A stretch of DNA of 62,785 bases, from positions 1 through 62,785 of the IMG/VR virus record IMGVR_UViG_3300031565_000023. The stretch is one strand, 5' to 3'. Every line of letters starts with the position of its first letter. Position 1 is the stretch's first letter. The position numbers and the translations under genes were made by a program. The notes below the pieces were generated by a model that worked only from the letters and a program-made list of their open reading frames with translations, was not told the DNA's origin and made no database searches. This DNA is from a virus. Of this stretch, positions 27,657-34,393 are shown in pieces.

Positions 27657-28009
27657 CGATAAAGGCCAACCTAATATACACATGGGAAATGGAATTGGCA
27701 GATAAAACGATCCTCAAACAATATGAGCCGGACGGGAAAGAAAACACCTGGAAAAGTCTGGCAATCGATCAAATTGTAAGGGTGGGGTTCGTTCCCTCCA
27801 TTGCCATCCTTCCAAAACACAACGTCATTATAGATCGAGATAAGGGCATTAGGTTTGTCAGGCGATTCGGTAGGGGGTTCATAAAGCAGAAGGACGGATT
27901 CAGGCTGTCCGAGTATGTGAATTGTGTCGTAACCAACCGCTACAGGTTTTGGGTATTTTCTAATGGGTCAACGCTAGTAACCGATCCAGACTACGAACTG
28001 TATATTTAG
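27653..28009 (+). CDS. Hypothetical structural-region protein
   Basis: A 118-residue protein whose ATG overlaps the stop of the fusion gene (ATGA). It is beta-rich and basic (IRFVRRFGRGFIKQ) with a Tyr-rich C-terminus. The length and position just before an adaptor-like gene suggest a small tail- or fibre-associated component. No motif is recognised. Confidence 0.7.
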   Translation: MTIKANLIYTWEMELADKTILKQYEPDGKENTWKSLAIDQIVRVGFVPSIAILPKHNVIIDRDKGIRFVRRFGRGFIKQKDGFRLSEYVNCVVTNRYRFWVFSNGSTLVTDPDYELYI

Positions 28010-28021
28010 GGGGGATTGACC

Positions 28022-28390
28022 ATGATCGAGGGAAAAAGGCTATTTAATCTGCCACAAGAAAAACCGGCATTTTCAGAATGGTTTGTTACCGTTGATATAT
28101 CCGAGTGGTTGGGAACAGAAGATATTTCGGCAGTAACCTTCACCGCCATTTGTGAGAATGACGGTACGGATGCCAGCGCAATCGTTCTTGATCCTGCGAA
28201 AAATACCTATACAGGATCGTATCTCAAGCCATTCATTCAAGCCGGTCAGCCTGGCTATACCTACAGGGTGGAGATGCGAGTTACCACTACCCAAGGGAGC
28301 AAAGAGGTTTTTTATATCCGGTTTGATGTTGCCGATTACTACAGATCTATCAACCTGGGCGTTGGCCTGGATGCGGTTCTCTATGAGTAA
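28022..28390 (+). CDS. Possible fibre-tail adaptor-like protein
   Basis: A 122-residue protein from the ATG at 28022, with GGGGGGA just upstream; a TTG at 28016 is less likely. The central part (TFTAICENDGTDASAIVLDPAKNTYTG) and the final strand pattern (TQGSKEVFYIRFDVADYY) resemble the immunoglobulin-like phage fibre-tail adaptor proteins that hold fibres to the virion. The similarity is judged by eye only. It lies in the cluster between virion and lysis genes. Confidence 0.55.
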   Translation: MIEGKRLFNLPQEKPAFSEWFVTVDISEWLGTEDISAVTFTAICENDGTDASAIVLDPAKNTYTGSYLKPFIQAGQPGYTYRVEMRVTTTQGSKEVFYIRFDVADYYRSINLGVGLDAVLYE

Positions 28391-28567
28391 GTCAAATGGG
28401 GACTCTATGCAAGATTTTGAATGAAATTGAGTTTTTTCTTAACCCGATCCCCCTGGTGTTTTGCAATTTGCGAAGATTGAAAATGCATACAGGATTCAGC
28501 CTAAAAATGGCATGGTGGTACGAGAAATCACTTTTTGTCTTAATCCGATGGAGTTTTAAAAAGATTT
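28391..28567 (+). other. Gap with broken coding fragments
   Basis: About 177 bases with no convincing gene. Two similar fragments appear in different frames: EIEFFLNPIPL near 28425 and EITFCLNPMEF ending at about 28560. The second belongs to a frame that can be read back as QFAKIENAYRIQPKNGMVVR but meets stops further upstream. This looks like a decayed or frameshifted small gene. A 67-residue frame (28396-28599) also covers it but has no SD and overlaps the next gene. Confidence 0.45.
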
Positions 28568-29008
28568 ATGGGCTTTTGGGATACCGTAAAACACTTTGAG
28601 CCAATCGAGTTTGAAGATCCGCTCAATACCGGGAGTGGCCTTTATATCGATCATGCGCTGGTGTTGATGCTGGATGATATGGGAGAACGAACAAGCTGGC
28701 CTATCATAATTCATCATATAGTTGGTGGCGCGGTGGACGTTGGTGGCGTTCATGGACACGAAAGTAATAGCTATCATCTGGTTGAGAATGGCTGCAAGGC
28801 AGTTGATTTTCATTTCAACACTATTGCCGATACGCGCACACAATACTACGAGGTTGAGAGATCCGGCTTTACCGGGATCGGGGTTTATTACTGCTGGAAA
28901 TGGCATGGGAAGCAACTGCCGATTGGATTCCACGCAGATCGAAGGCCGATCAACAAAACACAAAGATGGAGCTCCCGGAAGAAGGGAGAGCGCAAATATC
29001 TTCTTTAA
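28568..29008 (+). CDS. Peptidase M15-like endolysin candidate
   Basis: A 146-residue protein. The zinc ligands of the M15 (D-Ala-D-Ala carboxypeptidase / L-alanyl-D-glutamate endopeptidase) family appear as H70 in SNSYHLVENG, D80 in KAVDFHF and H122 in IGFHADRRP, with the usual GIGVYY strand before the last. The family cleaves peptidoglycan cross-links, and many phage endolysins belong to it. It opens a cluster of membrane and exported proteins that looks like a lysis cassette. There is no signal peptide, so a holin would be needed. Confidence 0.78.
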   Translation: MGFWDTVKHFEPIEFEDPLNTGSGLYIDHALVLMLDDMGERTSWPIIIHHIVGGAVDVGGVHGHESNSYHLVENGCKAVDFHFNTIADTRTQYYEVERSGFTGIGVYYCWKWHGKQLPIGFHADRRPINKTQRWSSRKKGERKYLL

Positions 29009-29022
29009 GGGGGGTTGCTATT

Positions 29023-29490
29023 ATGGAGAAGAAACCAAAACGACTAAAGGTAAATGACTTGAGGCCCTTTGACATTCTGCTCTATAAGCGTAAAAGATTC
29101 CGGATCATTAACTACTATCACGCTGCCTGGTTTGTGGGGCGCATGTGGGGCATGAATGTAAATTATGAAGCAACCTTCGGGGGGCCAGAAATGGAGGAAT
29201 GGCACAAGGGGGATTTCCCAACCTATGTGTGCCGGTTAAAAAGGCCGCTAAAGATCCATGAGCGAGTAAAGATCATGAAGATGTGCAAGAAGCTCAAAGA
29301 CAGGAAGTATGACTTCCTCTACCTTTTTGGTCATTTCCTGGGGATAAATCATGTCCTCCGCATCCGGTGTGATGAAAATATTGAGATACCCCTGCGATAT
29401 GCCGGGATAGATAGCAAGCGAAAGGTTTTGAGACCTGGTGGATTCTTGGAATCACCCGTAATGGACGTTTTTGAGCTGGAGGTAACATGA
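29023..29490 (+). CDS. YiiX/NlpC-P60-like hydrolase candidate
   Basis: 155 residues from the ATG at 29023 with AAGGGGGG upstream. The pattern RPFDILLYKRKRFRIINYYHAAWFVG matches the opening strand and His of circularly permuted papain-like (YiiX/YebB) proteins; H33 would be the catalytic His and C116 in RIRCDENIE the possible nucleophile. These enzymes act on amide or lipid bonds in the envelope. The match is by motif only and the Cys context is not canonical. It lies between the M15 peptidase and a membrane-anchored relative. Confidence 0.55.
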   Translation: MEKKPKRLKVNDLRPFDILLYKRKRFRIINYYHAAWFVGRMWGMNVNYEATFGGPEMEEWHKGDFPTYVCRLKRPLKIHERVKIMKMCKKLKDRKYDFLYLFGHFLGINHVLRIRCDENIEIPLRYAGIDSKRKVLRPGGFLESPVMDVFELEVT

Positions 29491-30182
29491 AAAACAGATT
29501 GGTTGTTCTGTTGATAATATTGTGGATCTTGATCTTCGTTATGCTTTTTTGGAATACGTCTAGGGCTACCGAGGATTGGCCTGACGAGGGAACTATTATT
29601 TTGTCCTGGCGTAACCCTAACCTGCAATTTTTCTATGGGGGAGGGTCATTTCCGCTTCCTGTTACTTATCTTGAAAACCGGTGCGACAACATAGACCGGG
29701 CAGATCAGCATTTTGATGTACTCGGGGAAAATGGTTGCGTCTATACATCCACCCCGGGATCGGGCGCTAACGCACAGTCAACTCTCGACAGCCGGGTAAG
29801 TAGTGGGACATTCGATCACCTTACAGTCCTATTCAATCCTGATCGGGATTGGGAAACGACAAAAAATGAGATGGATAAGATGGATGGCTGGATCTACGAT
29901 TTTGATATGTATATGGCATCTGCGCTTGATGTGCTTGCAACTTGTGGCAGAAAATCATGTTTCAGAAATTTCGGCATGTGGCTTAAAGCATGGAAAGAAC
30001 TGTTGGGGATTTACTCCTGTCATTGTGTTAGCCATGCGCTTTATGCGGTTGGTGAGCCAGATCCGGACACCACTATGCCCTATGATTTTGTCCAGGAAGT
30101 GAGGGCCGGGGATAGGGGATCATGGGTAGTAATAGCTGATTATAATATTGTAGGCGTTGAATTAGTGGAGGAAGGTGATTGA
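29487..30182 (+). CDS. Membrane-anchored or secreted lysis-region protein
   Basis: 231 residues, overlapping the previous gene as ATGA. The N-terminus is a strong signal anchor (NRLVVLLIILWILIFVMLFW). The exported part has several Cys and ends with SCHCVSHALYAVGEPD, which resembles the Cys-containing motif of YiiX/NlpC-P60 hydrolases, and a terminal VVIADYNIVGVEL strand. It may be a periplasmic cysteine hydrolase partner of the preceding protein. No exact family is assigned. Confidence 0.65.
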   Translation: MKNRLVVLLIILWILIFVMLFWNTSRATEDWPDEGTIILSWRNPNLQFFYGGGSFPLPVTYLENRCDNIDRADQHFDVLGENGCVYTSTPGSGANAQSTLDSRVSSGTFDHLTVLFNPDRDWETTKNEMDKMDGWIYDFDMYMASALDVLATCGRKSCFRNFGMWLKAWKELLGIYSCHCVSHALYAVGEPDPDTTMPYDFVQEVRAGDRGSWVVIADYNIVGVELVEEGD

Positions 30183-30268
30183 GGCGATTTGTGATTGTCT
30201 TGATAATTTTAGCGATCCACTTTTGTTTTAAGTTTGAGAATGGATGGCTAACGATTTTAGAATGGTAA
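30179..30268 (+). CDS. 29-residue transmembrane peptide
   Basis: A TTG start overlapping the previous stop (TTGA) with GGAGGAAGG just upstream. The product starts RRFVIVLIILAIHFCFK and ends GWLTILEW: one membrane helix with a basic N-terminus. It sits between an exported hydrolase-like protein and a lipoprotein, where an inner-membrane spanin or a small holin-like peptide would be expected. It is too short for a classical i-spanin. Coupling and SD support translation. Confidence 0.5.
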   Translation: MRRFVIVLIILAIHFCFKFENGWLTILEW

Positions 30269-30282
30269 AGGAGGATTGAAAA

Positions 30283-30582
30283 ATGAGCTACAGAAGAATG
30301 TTTTTACTTGGATCGATTATGATTATCCTGGCATTTGTAGTTGCTTTCACATTATCCGGCTGCGCTACAAGTACCGCACTTAATCTTTTCGGCAATCAGG
30401 AGGTCCACTACATATCCCCGGATGGCGTAGAAAGTAAAATTGGTACCGCCGAAGGGAACACGGCTAATGTAGATGTGGACAAAGAAAAAGAAGTAGTAAT
30501 AGAAATGAAAGAGGTCAATCAAGGCCAGGCGATTCCCGAAAAGAAGGGCTTTTTGAGAAAGGCGCTTGGTTTAATTTTTTAG
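30283..30582 (+). CDS. Small lipoprotein, outer-membrane spanin candidate
   Basis: A 99-residue protein with the SD AAAGGAGG. The N-terminus is a lipoprotein signal with lipobox LSGC at residues 24-27. The mature part is short and charged with a basic C-terminus. Position at the end of the lysis cassette and size fit an o-spanin, the outer-membrane lipoprotein that works with an inner-membrane partner to fuse membranes in Gram-negative lysis. The partner is not clearly identified, so the role is inferred. Confidence 0.6.
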   Translation: MSYRRMFLLGSIMIILAFVVAFTLSGCATSTALNLFGNQEVHYISPDGVESKIGTAEGNTANVDVDKEKEVVIEMKEVNQGQAIPEKKGFLRKALGLIF

Positions 30583-30596
30583 AAGGAGGTAGGAAA

Positions 30597-31052
30597 ATGA
30601 GCTTGTATAATGATTATAAGTTTACGCCACGAAAGAGGATAAGAAAAAGAGTTGCACTATTTTTCTGCATTACTGCACTACTTTTCTGCACAAGTGCATT
30701 TGCAGGGCAGAAGGAGATTGTTTTTACCTGGCAGAAAGCCACTATTGAAGCGGATCTGGCCGGCTTCACACTCTATGAGTATGACGCAGATCACAATCCT
30801 ACCGGCAGGGAATTTATTATACCCTACACAGGACAAACGGACTTTACCCATTCCGAAACAATTTCTGCCCCTGATGGTACAGAAACAAAATTCTGCTATC
30901 GTCTTGATGCCTTTGATAATTCTGGAAACTGTAGCGATAAAACGCCCCTCATTGATGATGATAGTCCACAGAAAACCTGTATTGTACTCGACTTTGCAGC
31001 GCCAGGGATGCCGACTCAATTTACCGTCACCGTTATTGTTGTACCGGAATAG
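30597..31052 (+). CDS. Exported protein with FnIII-like domain
   Basis: A 151-residue protein with the SD AGAAGGAGG. Basic residues, then a hydrophobic core ending CTSAFA, form a signal peptide with a probable cleavage after AFA near residue 36. The mature part (EIVFTWQKATIEADLAGFTL ... FCYRLDAFDNSGNCSDK) reads like a fibronectin type III or similar beta-sandwich. It is the last gene before attP, a place where lysogenic conversion (moron) genes often sit. Function unknown. Confidence 0.7.
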   Translation: MSLYNDYKFTPRKRIRKRVALFFCITALLFCTSAFAGQKEIVFTWQKATIEADLAGFTLYEYDADHNPTGREFIIPYTGQTDFTHSETISAPDGTETKFCYRLDAFDNSGNCSDKTPLIDDDSPQKTCIVLDFAAPGMPTQFTVTVIVVPE

Positions 31053-31054
31053 AA

Positions 31055-31076
31055 ATCGGGTCTTAATCGGGTCTTA
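31055..31076. repeat. Left pair of 11-bp arm-type repeats
   Basis: ATCGGGTCTTA occurs twice in tandem (31055-31065, 31066-31076) and twice more at 31206-31227, on the other side of the attachment core. Paired direct repeats on both sides of a core are the usual layout of integrase arm-binding sites. Confidence 0.7.
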
Positions 31077-31104
31077 CTATATAGTGCCTTTAGGCCAAAA
31101 AAAG

Positions 31105-31135
31105 CCACAACACATACTATATGTTGTGGTTTTTT
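31105..31135. terminator. Bidirectional terminator beside attP
   Basis: CCACAACA (31105-31112) pairs with TGTTGTGG (31122-31129). Six T follow on the plus strand, and AAAAAAA precedes on the left, giving a T-run on the minus strand too. It can end the plus-strand lysis operon and the minus-strand integrase operon. Read on the minus strand it lies just after the tmRNA-like 3' end, so it may have been derived from the host gene's own terminator. Confidence 0.8.
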
Positions 31136-31165
31136 GGTGGAGGCGGCGGGAGTCGAACCCGCGTT
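31135..31165 (-). other. attP core matching a tmRNA (ssrA) 3' end
   Basis: On the minus strand this reads as a T-arm and acceptor end: GCGGG-TTCGACT-CCCGC, then CGCCTCC, A and CCA. The discriminator A and acceptor sequence fit bacterial tmRNA, a common phage integration target. A tRNA with a GGAGGCG or GGGGGCG acceptor is the alternative. The 5' part of the RNA is absent, so it is a fragment and not a gene. It is flanked by arm repeats with the integrase 434 bases away. How far the core extends beyond 31165 cannot be told without the host sequence. Confidence 0.75.
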
Positions 31166-31205
31166 TTACGCTGTAAGTGCTTGAAATTTAGATACCGGAT
31201 TTAGG

Positions 31206-31227
31206 ATCGGGTCTTAATCGGGTCTTA
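31206..31227. repeat. Right pair of 11-bp arm-type repeats
   Basis: Two tandem copies of ATCGGGTCTTA (31206-31216, 31217-31227), matching the left pair. The last copy contains the stop codon of the minus-strand gene that ends at 31225. Confidence 0.7.
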
Positions 31228-31602
31228 AATTCTCCCTTTTGATAGAATTTCACAGGCATTTATCCTCATGTGAAGCAAATCCTGGCTATTTTTGAGTTTA
31301 ACTGTTCCCCTTTTCCCATCACGCAACTTAAATGTTACCAAGTAACCCTTGCCTTTTCTTCTAATCTTAATGGGTCTATCTACAAGCCAATCTATATAAG
31401 CCTCTATGATGTTATCAAAAGTTTTTGGCCCGATTCCCCTTACCCCTAAAAGATCTTTCCTTTTCATTTTTTTTAATTGCTCAAGAGTTCTAATGCCTGA
31501 ACTTTTGAGAAAGCCAATGGTTTTGGCTGGAAGCTCTAGTTTGTCTATTCCCTGTAGGCCCACATATTGTATCCCTGTTGCCTCATTGTTATCGTGCATC
31601 AT
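31225..31602 (-). CDS. Helix-hairpin-helix (RNAP alpha-CTD-like) protein coupled to integrase
   Basis: A 125-residue protein whose start overlaps the integrase stop (ATGATG within GAATGATG). Residues ~22-72 (LELPAKTIGFLKSSGIRTLE, then LLGVRGIGPKTFDNIIEAY) match the helix-hairpin-helix fold of the RNA polymerase alpha C-terminal domain. The C-terminal half is basic and beta-rich. The fold binds DNA minor grooves. Co-translation with the integrase suggests an accessory recombination or directionality factor; that is inferred. Confidence 0.7.
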   Translation of the reverse strand: MMHDNNEATGIQYVGLQGIDKLELPAKTIGFLKSSGIRTLEQLKKMKRKDLLGVRGIGPKTFDNIIEAYIDWLVDRPIKIRRKGKGYLVTFKLRDGKRGTVKLKNSQDLLHMRINACEILSKGRI

Positions 31603-32687
31603 TCATCTTCCCCCTTCTTATCCTTGAGCTTAATAACTTTGCCCTTCTTCCGTTCTATAATTTCCTGGGTGCTATCATAGTGTTCATATCTCTGCGTAGT
31701 CCTAATATCTCTATGCCCCAATGCCTTCTGTAATCCCCTAATGTCTTTGGTATCCGCATACGCCTCTGTTGCGCTGCTATGCCTGGTAGCGCCATACATG
31801 GTTAGCTCTTTACTGTATTCTTTTTCATCCCTGGCCTTGTCAAACACCTTCCTCATTAATGATTCGTGAAAAGGTTTACCGTTATTATGAAAAACCCAAC
31901 CATTCGAGAGTCCTTTCCGGGGTAGCAGCATTTCCTTCACCTTGCTATGAAGGTGTTTACAAACCCAACCATCGTTTTTTGTGGTTTCCCTAAATGTGTT
32001 GTCGGAAAACGAGTTTCGTATGATTATCTGATTCTCGTCAAACAGTATGTCTTCCCATCGTAACGCCCGGACCTCTCCTGTCCTCAACAACTCCAGTCTC
32101 ATTGTGATAATGGCATCCACTACCATCGGGTTATCAATCGCACTCAAAATATCTTCCAGCACTTTCCATGAACAGGTTTTCCGGTACCGGTACCCTGGCT
32201 TTTTCCATGCAGGGAACCCCGGCATTTCTCTTATAACTTCATCTTCTTTGAGTTGCTTAAAGAATGAGCGCAACACACTCATAATGTTGTTTTTGGTTTT
32301 GGTGGTTTTCTTTAGCCCTTTATAAAACGCCTTGATCTCTTTTCCTACAATGTCTGCTATGTGGGTGTCTTTGAAGTGTGGGATAAGGACAGTCTGGATC
32401 TTGTTCCGGTAATCACTCCTGGTGCTTGGTGCAAGATCGGCATCATTCAGCCAATCCATAATAGCTACATCAAACGCCAGCTTCACCGCCTTCTTTGGTT
32501 TATAGTGGTCAGGATCAAAGGTTCTCTGCTCAATCTCGTCAAGGATCTTCCCCCTAACCCCGATAGCATAGCGCAGTTCAATCAGGCGTTTACCCTGCTT
32601 GTCGTGGTAAATCTGACAAGTACCATACCGCTTGTCATAGACGGTAAGAACAAAACTATCCTTTGTTTTTTGCCTTACCCCTTTCAT
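31599..32687 (-). CDS. int: Tyrosine recombinase / integrase
   Basis: About 362 residues from the ATG at 32687, preceded by GGGGGAGG. The frame extends to a TTG at 32741, but that TTG lies in the -35 element. A SAM-like core-binding domain (LAPSTRSDYRNKI) is followed by the catalytic domain: Arg in LLRTGEVRALRW, Lys region TTKNDGW, the box YGATRHSSAT (Gly replaces the usual first His of HxxR), LGHRDIRTTQRY with the nucleophile Tyr. It catalyses site-specific integration at the adjacent attP. Its own promoter allows expression independent of the recombination operon. Confidence 0.93.
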   Translation of the reverse strand: MKGVRQKTKDSFVLTVYDKRYGTCQIYHDKQGKRLIELRYAIGVRGKILDEIEQRTFDPDHYKPKKAVKLAFDVAIMDWLNDADLAPSTRSDYRNKIQTVLIPHFKDTHIADIVGKEIKAFYKGLKKTTKTKNNIMSVLRSFFKQLKEDEVIREMPGFPAWKKPGYRYRKTCSWKVLEDILSAIDNPMVVDAIITMRLELLRTGEVRALRWEDILFDENQIIIRNSFSDNTFRETTKNDGWVCKHLHSKVKEMLLPRKGLSNGWVFHNNGKPFHESLMRKVFDKARDEKEYSKELTMYGATRHSSATEAYADTKDIRGLQKALGHRDIRTTQRYEHYDSTQEIIERKKGKVIKLKDKKGEDE

Positions 32688-32712
32688 TAGATCTGCCTCC
32701 CCCAATAGGGAA

Positions 32713-32741
32713 GGCATATCATTATGTGTGGATTTCGTCAA
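32713..32741 (-). promoter_or_regulatory. Integrase promoter
   Basis: On the minus strand: TTGACG (32741-32736), a 17-base spacer and TATGCC (32718-32713). Transcription would start near 32706, upstream of the SD and the ATG at 32687. Confidence 0.55.
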
Positions 32742-32923
32742 CAGTTTTTACCTGTAGTTTAGTTTAGTGCAAGCGAGTTTAGTTTAGTCCAGGTAGTGCG
32801 AACCCAAATTAACAGAGGTGAGTATAATTTAGTCTAGGTTAAGCAATGCTAGGCCACACGAAAATAAAACAACTGAAACTAAAATAATCTAGCGAAATTC
32901 ACATTAACTCACGTTACTGTAGG
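32742..32923. other. A/T-rich non-coding stretch with AGTTTAG words
   Basis: No gene is seen. AGTTTAGTTTAG occurs near 32756 and 32780, and related words (ATTTAGTCTAGG, GTTTAGTGCAA) are scattered. One degenerate relative of the 13-bp operator (GCGAAATTCACA) lies at about 32892-32903. The same vocabulary recurs at 33107-33571 and 34208-34393. Confidence 0.5.
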
Positions 32924-33106
32924 TTATCTTTTTTTCGTAAATGAAAAGACTTTTATAATTTCCTTTTTGTCAAACCGAGGCTTTCTTCCCCCCTGGGGTG
33001 AGCTATTATTCCCTGGCATCGAAAGAGAAAACATCTTCCTCAATTCTTCTTCCGTTATGCCCCCAACAGGCCACTTAACTAATTTGTATCCTCTTAAATA
33101 TTTCAT
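32924..33106 (-). CDS. Small basic hypothetical protein
   Basis: A 60-residue product containing GGITEEELRKMFSLSMPG and KKEIIKVFSF, with a plausible helix-rich composition, a basic overall charge and no membrane segment. It is set between two A/T-rich non-coding stretches and has no recognisable SD, which lowers confidence. The amino-acid pattern is better than that of a random frame. Function unknown. Confidence 0.4.
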   Translation of the reverse strand: MKYLRGYKLVKWPVGGITEEELRKMFSLSMPGNNSSPQGGRKPRFDKKEIIKVFSFTKKR

Positions 33107-33571
33107 AGTGAAGTTTAGTGCAAATCAAGGTAAAAGATTTCAACATAAGCAAAATAAGTCTAGGGTAAATAACAAAAAAATAGGTAAGATCAAGCCAAGC
33201 AAGTCCAAGAGAGTTCACGATAGATTATTTGCTGGATCTACAATGCCTATTTGCATCCCTTAAAACAGGTCAGAGAAGAATAGATCAGTACAGAATGGTA
33301 AAGAATAAGTTGATTAAAGGAAAGTTAATAAACCCCAACAAAGCGCATCCTATTGCACAATAGTAGAAACAAATTTAGTTCAATTCGCTTGAGTTCAACC
33401 TAATCTGGCTTAATGTAATACACGCAATCTATTTCCTTGCCCCCCCCTTTAAGGTGTAGTGTAGATTAATAAAACGCAACTTATGGCAATATAATTTAGC
33501 TGACTTTAGTTCGACCGATAACAGCTTACCCCATGATAGAGCGCAATAGAACAGCCGAACACAAATCAAGA
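33107..33571. other. 465-base intergenic stretch with dispersed short words
   Basis: No supported gene on either strand. It is A/T-rich with repeated words such as GTTTAGTGCAA (33113, also 32763), TTTAGTTCA, TAATCTGGCTTAAT and CTAGGGTAAAT, and a run of nine C at about 33439-33447. No perfect long inverted or direct repeat was found by eye. It separates the integrase unit from the recombination operon. Confidence 0.5.
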
Positions 33572-34207
33572 TTAGGCAAATTTACTAACCAAAAACCTTC
33601 CATATCCCCCTGACTTGTGGTAAGCACCGATCCCACGAAAGACCCCTGTTACCTCAAGTAGTTCTTTGATTTTCTCTTTGGGAACCATGCCTAGGGAAAC
33701 GATTGTAAACTTACACTTCCAGCCCTCTTTAAAACCAGGCATTTGAGATAAATGCCTTTGGCCTAATTTGTTTGCCGGGAAAGAGGTAAGTATTGTTTCT
33801 GGCCTTCTGAAATGTTCGGTGGTTCCTATGCCTATTAGCTTTTCCTTGATTACTATGTCTGAATTGACATAATCCCTGATTGTTTGCCTTCCGGCAACCT
33901 TCACCTTTCCACCACATTCATGCAGCGCCTTTGAAAGCCAGTATTGTATAGGGATCGCAGGAGTTATCCCTTCCTTTTTCATTCGCTTTAATAGATCCTC
34001 TGTTTCAACAACATTTCCGTTCTCCATTTCTTCGTCTGTCCTTGCAAATCTCTTATCATCGGTTGTGTAAAACTGAAACATATTATACTTCTTTACTGCG
34101 CCTTGAGTGGGTGAGGTTCCTTCTAAATCATCAGCTAAAGACCAAAACCTGTCAAACAACAAATCTTTCATTCCTTCTATTTCTGCTTCGTACTCTTTGA
34201 TTTTCAT
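33572..34207 (-). CDS. Conserved-looking recombination-operon protein
   Basis: 211 residues with GAAGGGAG upstream. It starts helical and acidic (EAEIEGMKDLLFDRFWSLAD), then a beta/alpha region, and ends with GVFRGIGAYHKSGGYGRFLV. A Gly-rich loop followed by YGRF near the C-terminus is reminiscent of RAMP-like phage proteins seen near RecT genes, but this is not a firm assignment. It follows the Bet-type gene in the same operon. A role in recombination or replication is inferred from context. Confidence 0.65.
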   Translation of the reverse strand: MKIKEYEAEIEGMKDLLFDRFWSLADDLEGTSPTQGAVKKYNMFQFYTTDDKRFARTDEEMENGNVVETEDLLKRMKKEGITPAIPIQYWLSKALHECGGKVKVAGRQTIRDYVNSDIVIKEKLIGIGTTEHFRRPETILTSFPANKLGQRHLSQMPGFKEGWKCKFTIVSLGMVPKEKIKELLEVTGVFRGIGAYHKSGGYGRFLVSKFA

Positions 34208-34393
34208 GTTTTTTCTCCCTTCAAAAAAGTTTAGGTTACAGTAATAAAAGCGAATTTAAACGAGCTTAAAACAATTAAACCCAGGGTAGAGTAGTTTAGT
34301 TCAGCCAAGTAAAAAATACTTTACATAACGAAAGTTGAAATTAAGCTAAATCAAGAATGTCCAGTAAAGGGAAAGTCAGCATAAACGACATTA
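34208..34393. other. Intergenic stretch with AGTTTAG-type words
   Basis: 186 bases without a gene, between two minus-strand operon members. It contains GTAGTTTAGTTCAGCC near 34292 and other words also found at 32742-33571, so the same low-complexity vocabulary interrupts the operon here. Confidence 0.45.

Noticed and set aside
28396-28599. 67-codon hypothetical gene
   Set aside because: No SD, overlap with the M15 peptidase start, and mixed frames suggest decay rather than a real gene.
30652-31176. 174-codon frame running into attP
   Set aside because: It overlaps a well-supported exported protein in another frame, has no SD and reads into the terminator and att core.
31135-31210. A complete tRNA or tmRNA gene
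   Set aside because: Only the T-arm and acceptor 3' half can be formed; the 5' acceptor strand and other arms are absent, so it is an attachment core.
32688-32741. TTG at 32741 as integrase start
   Set aside because: That TTG is part of the -35; the ATG at 32687 has a GGGGGAGG SD.
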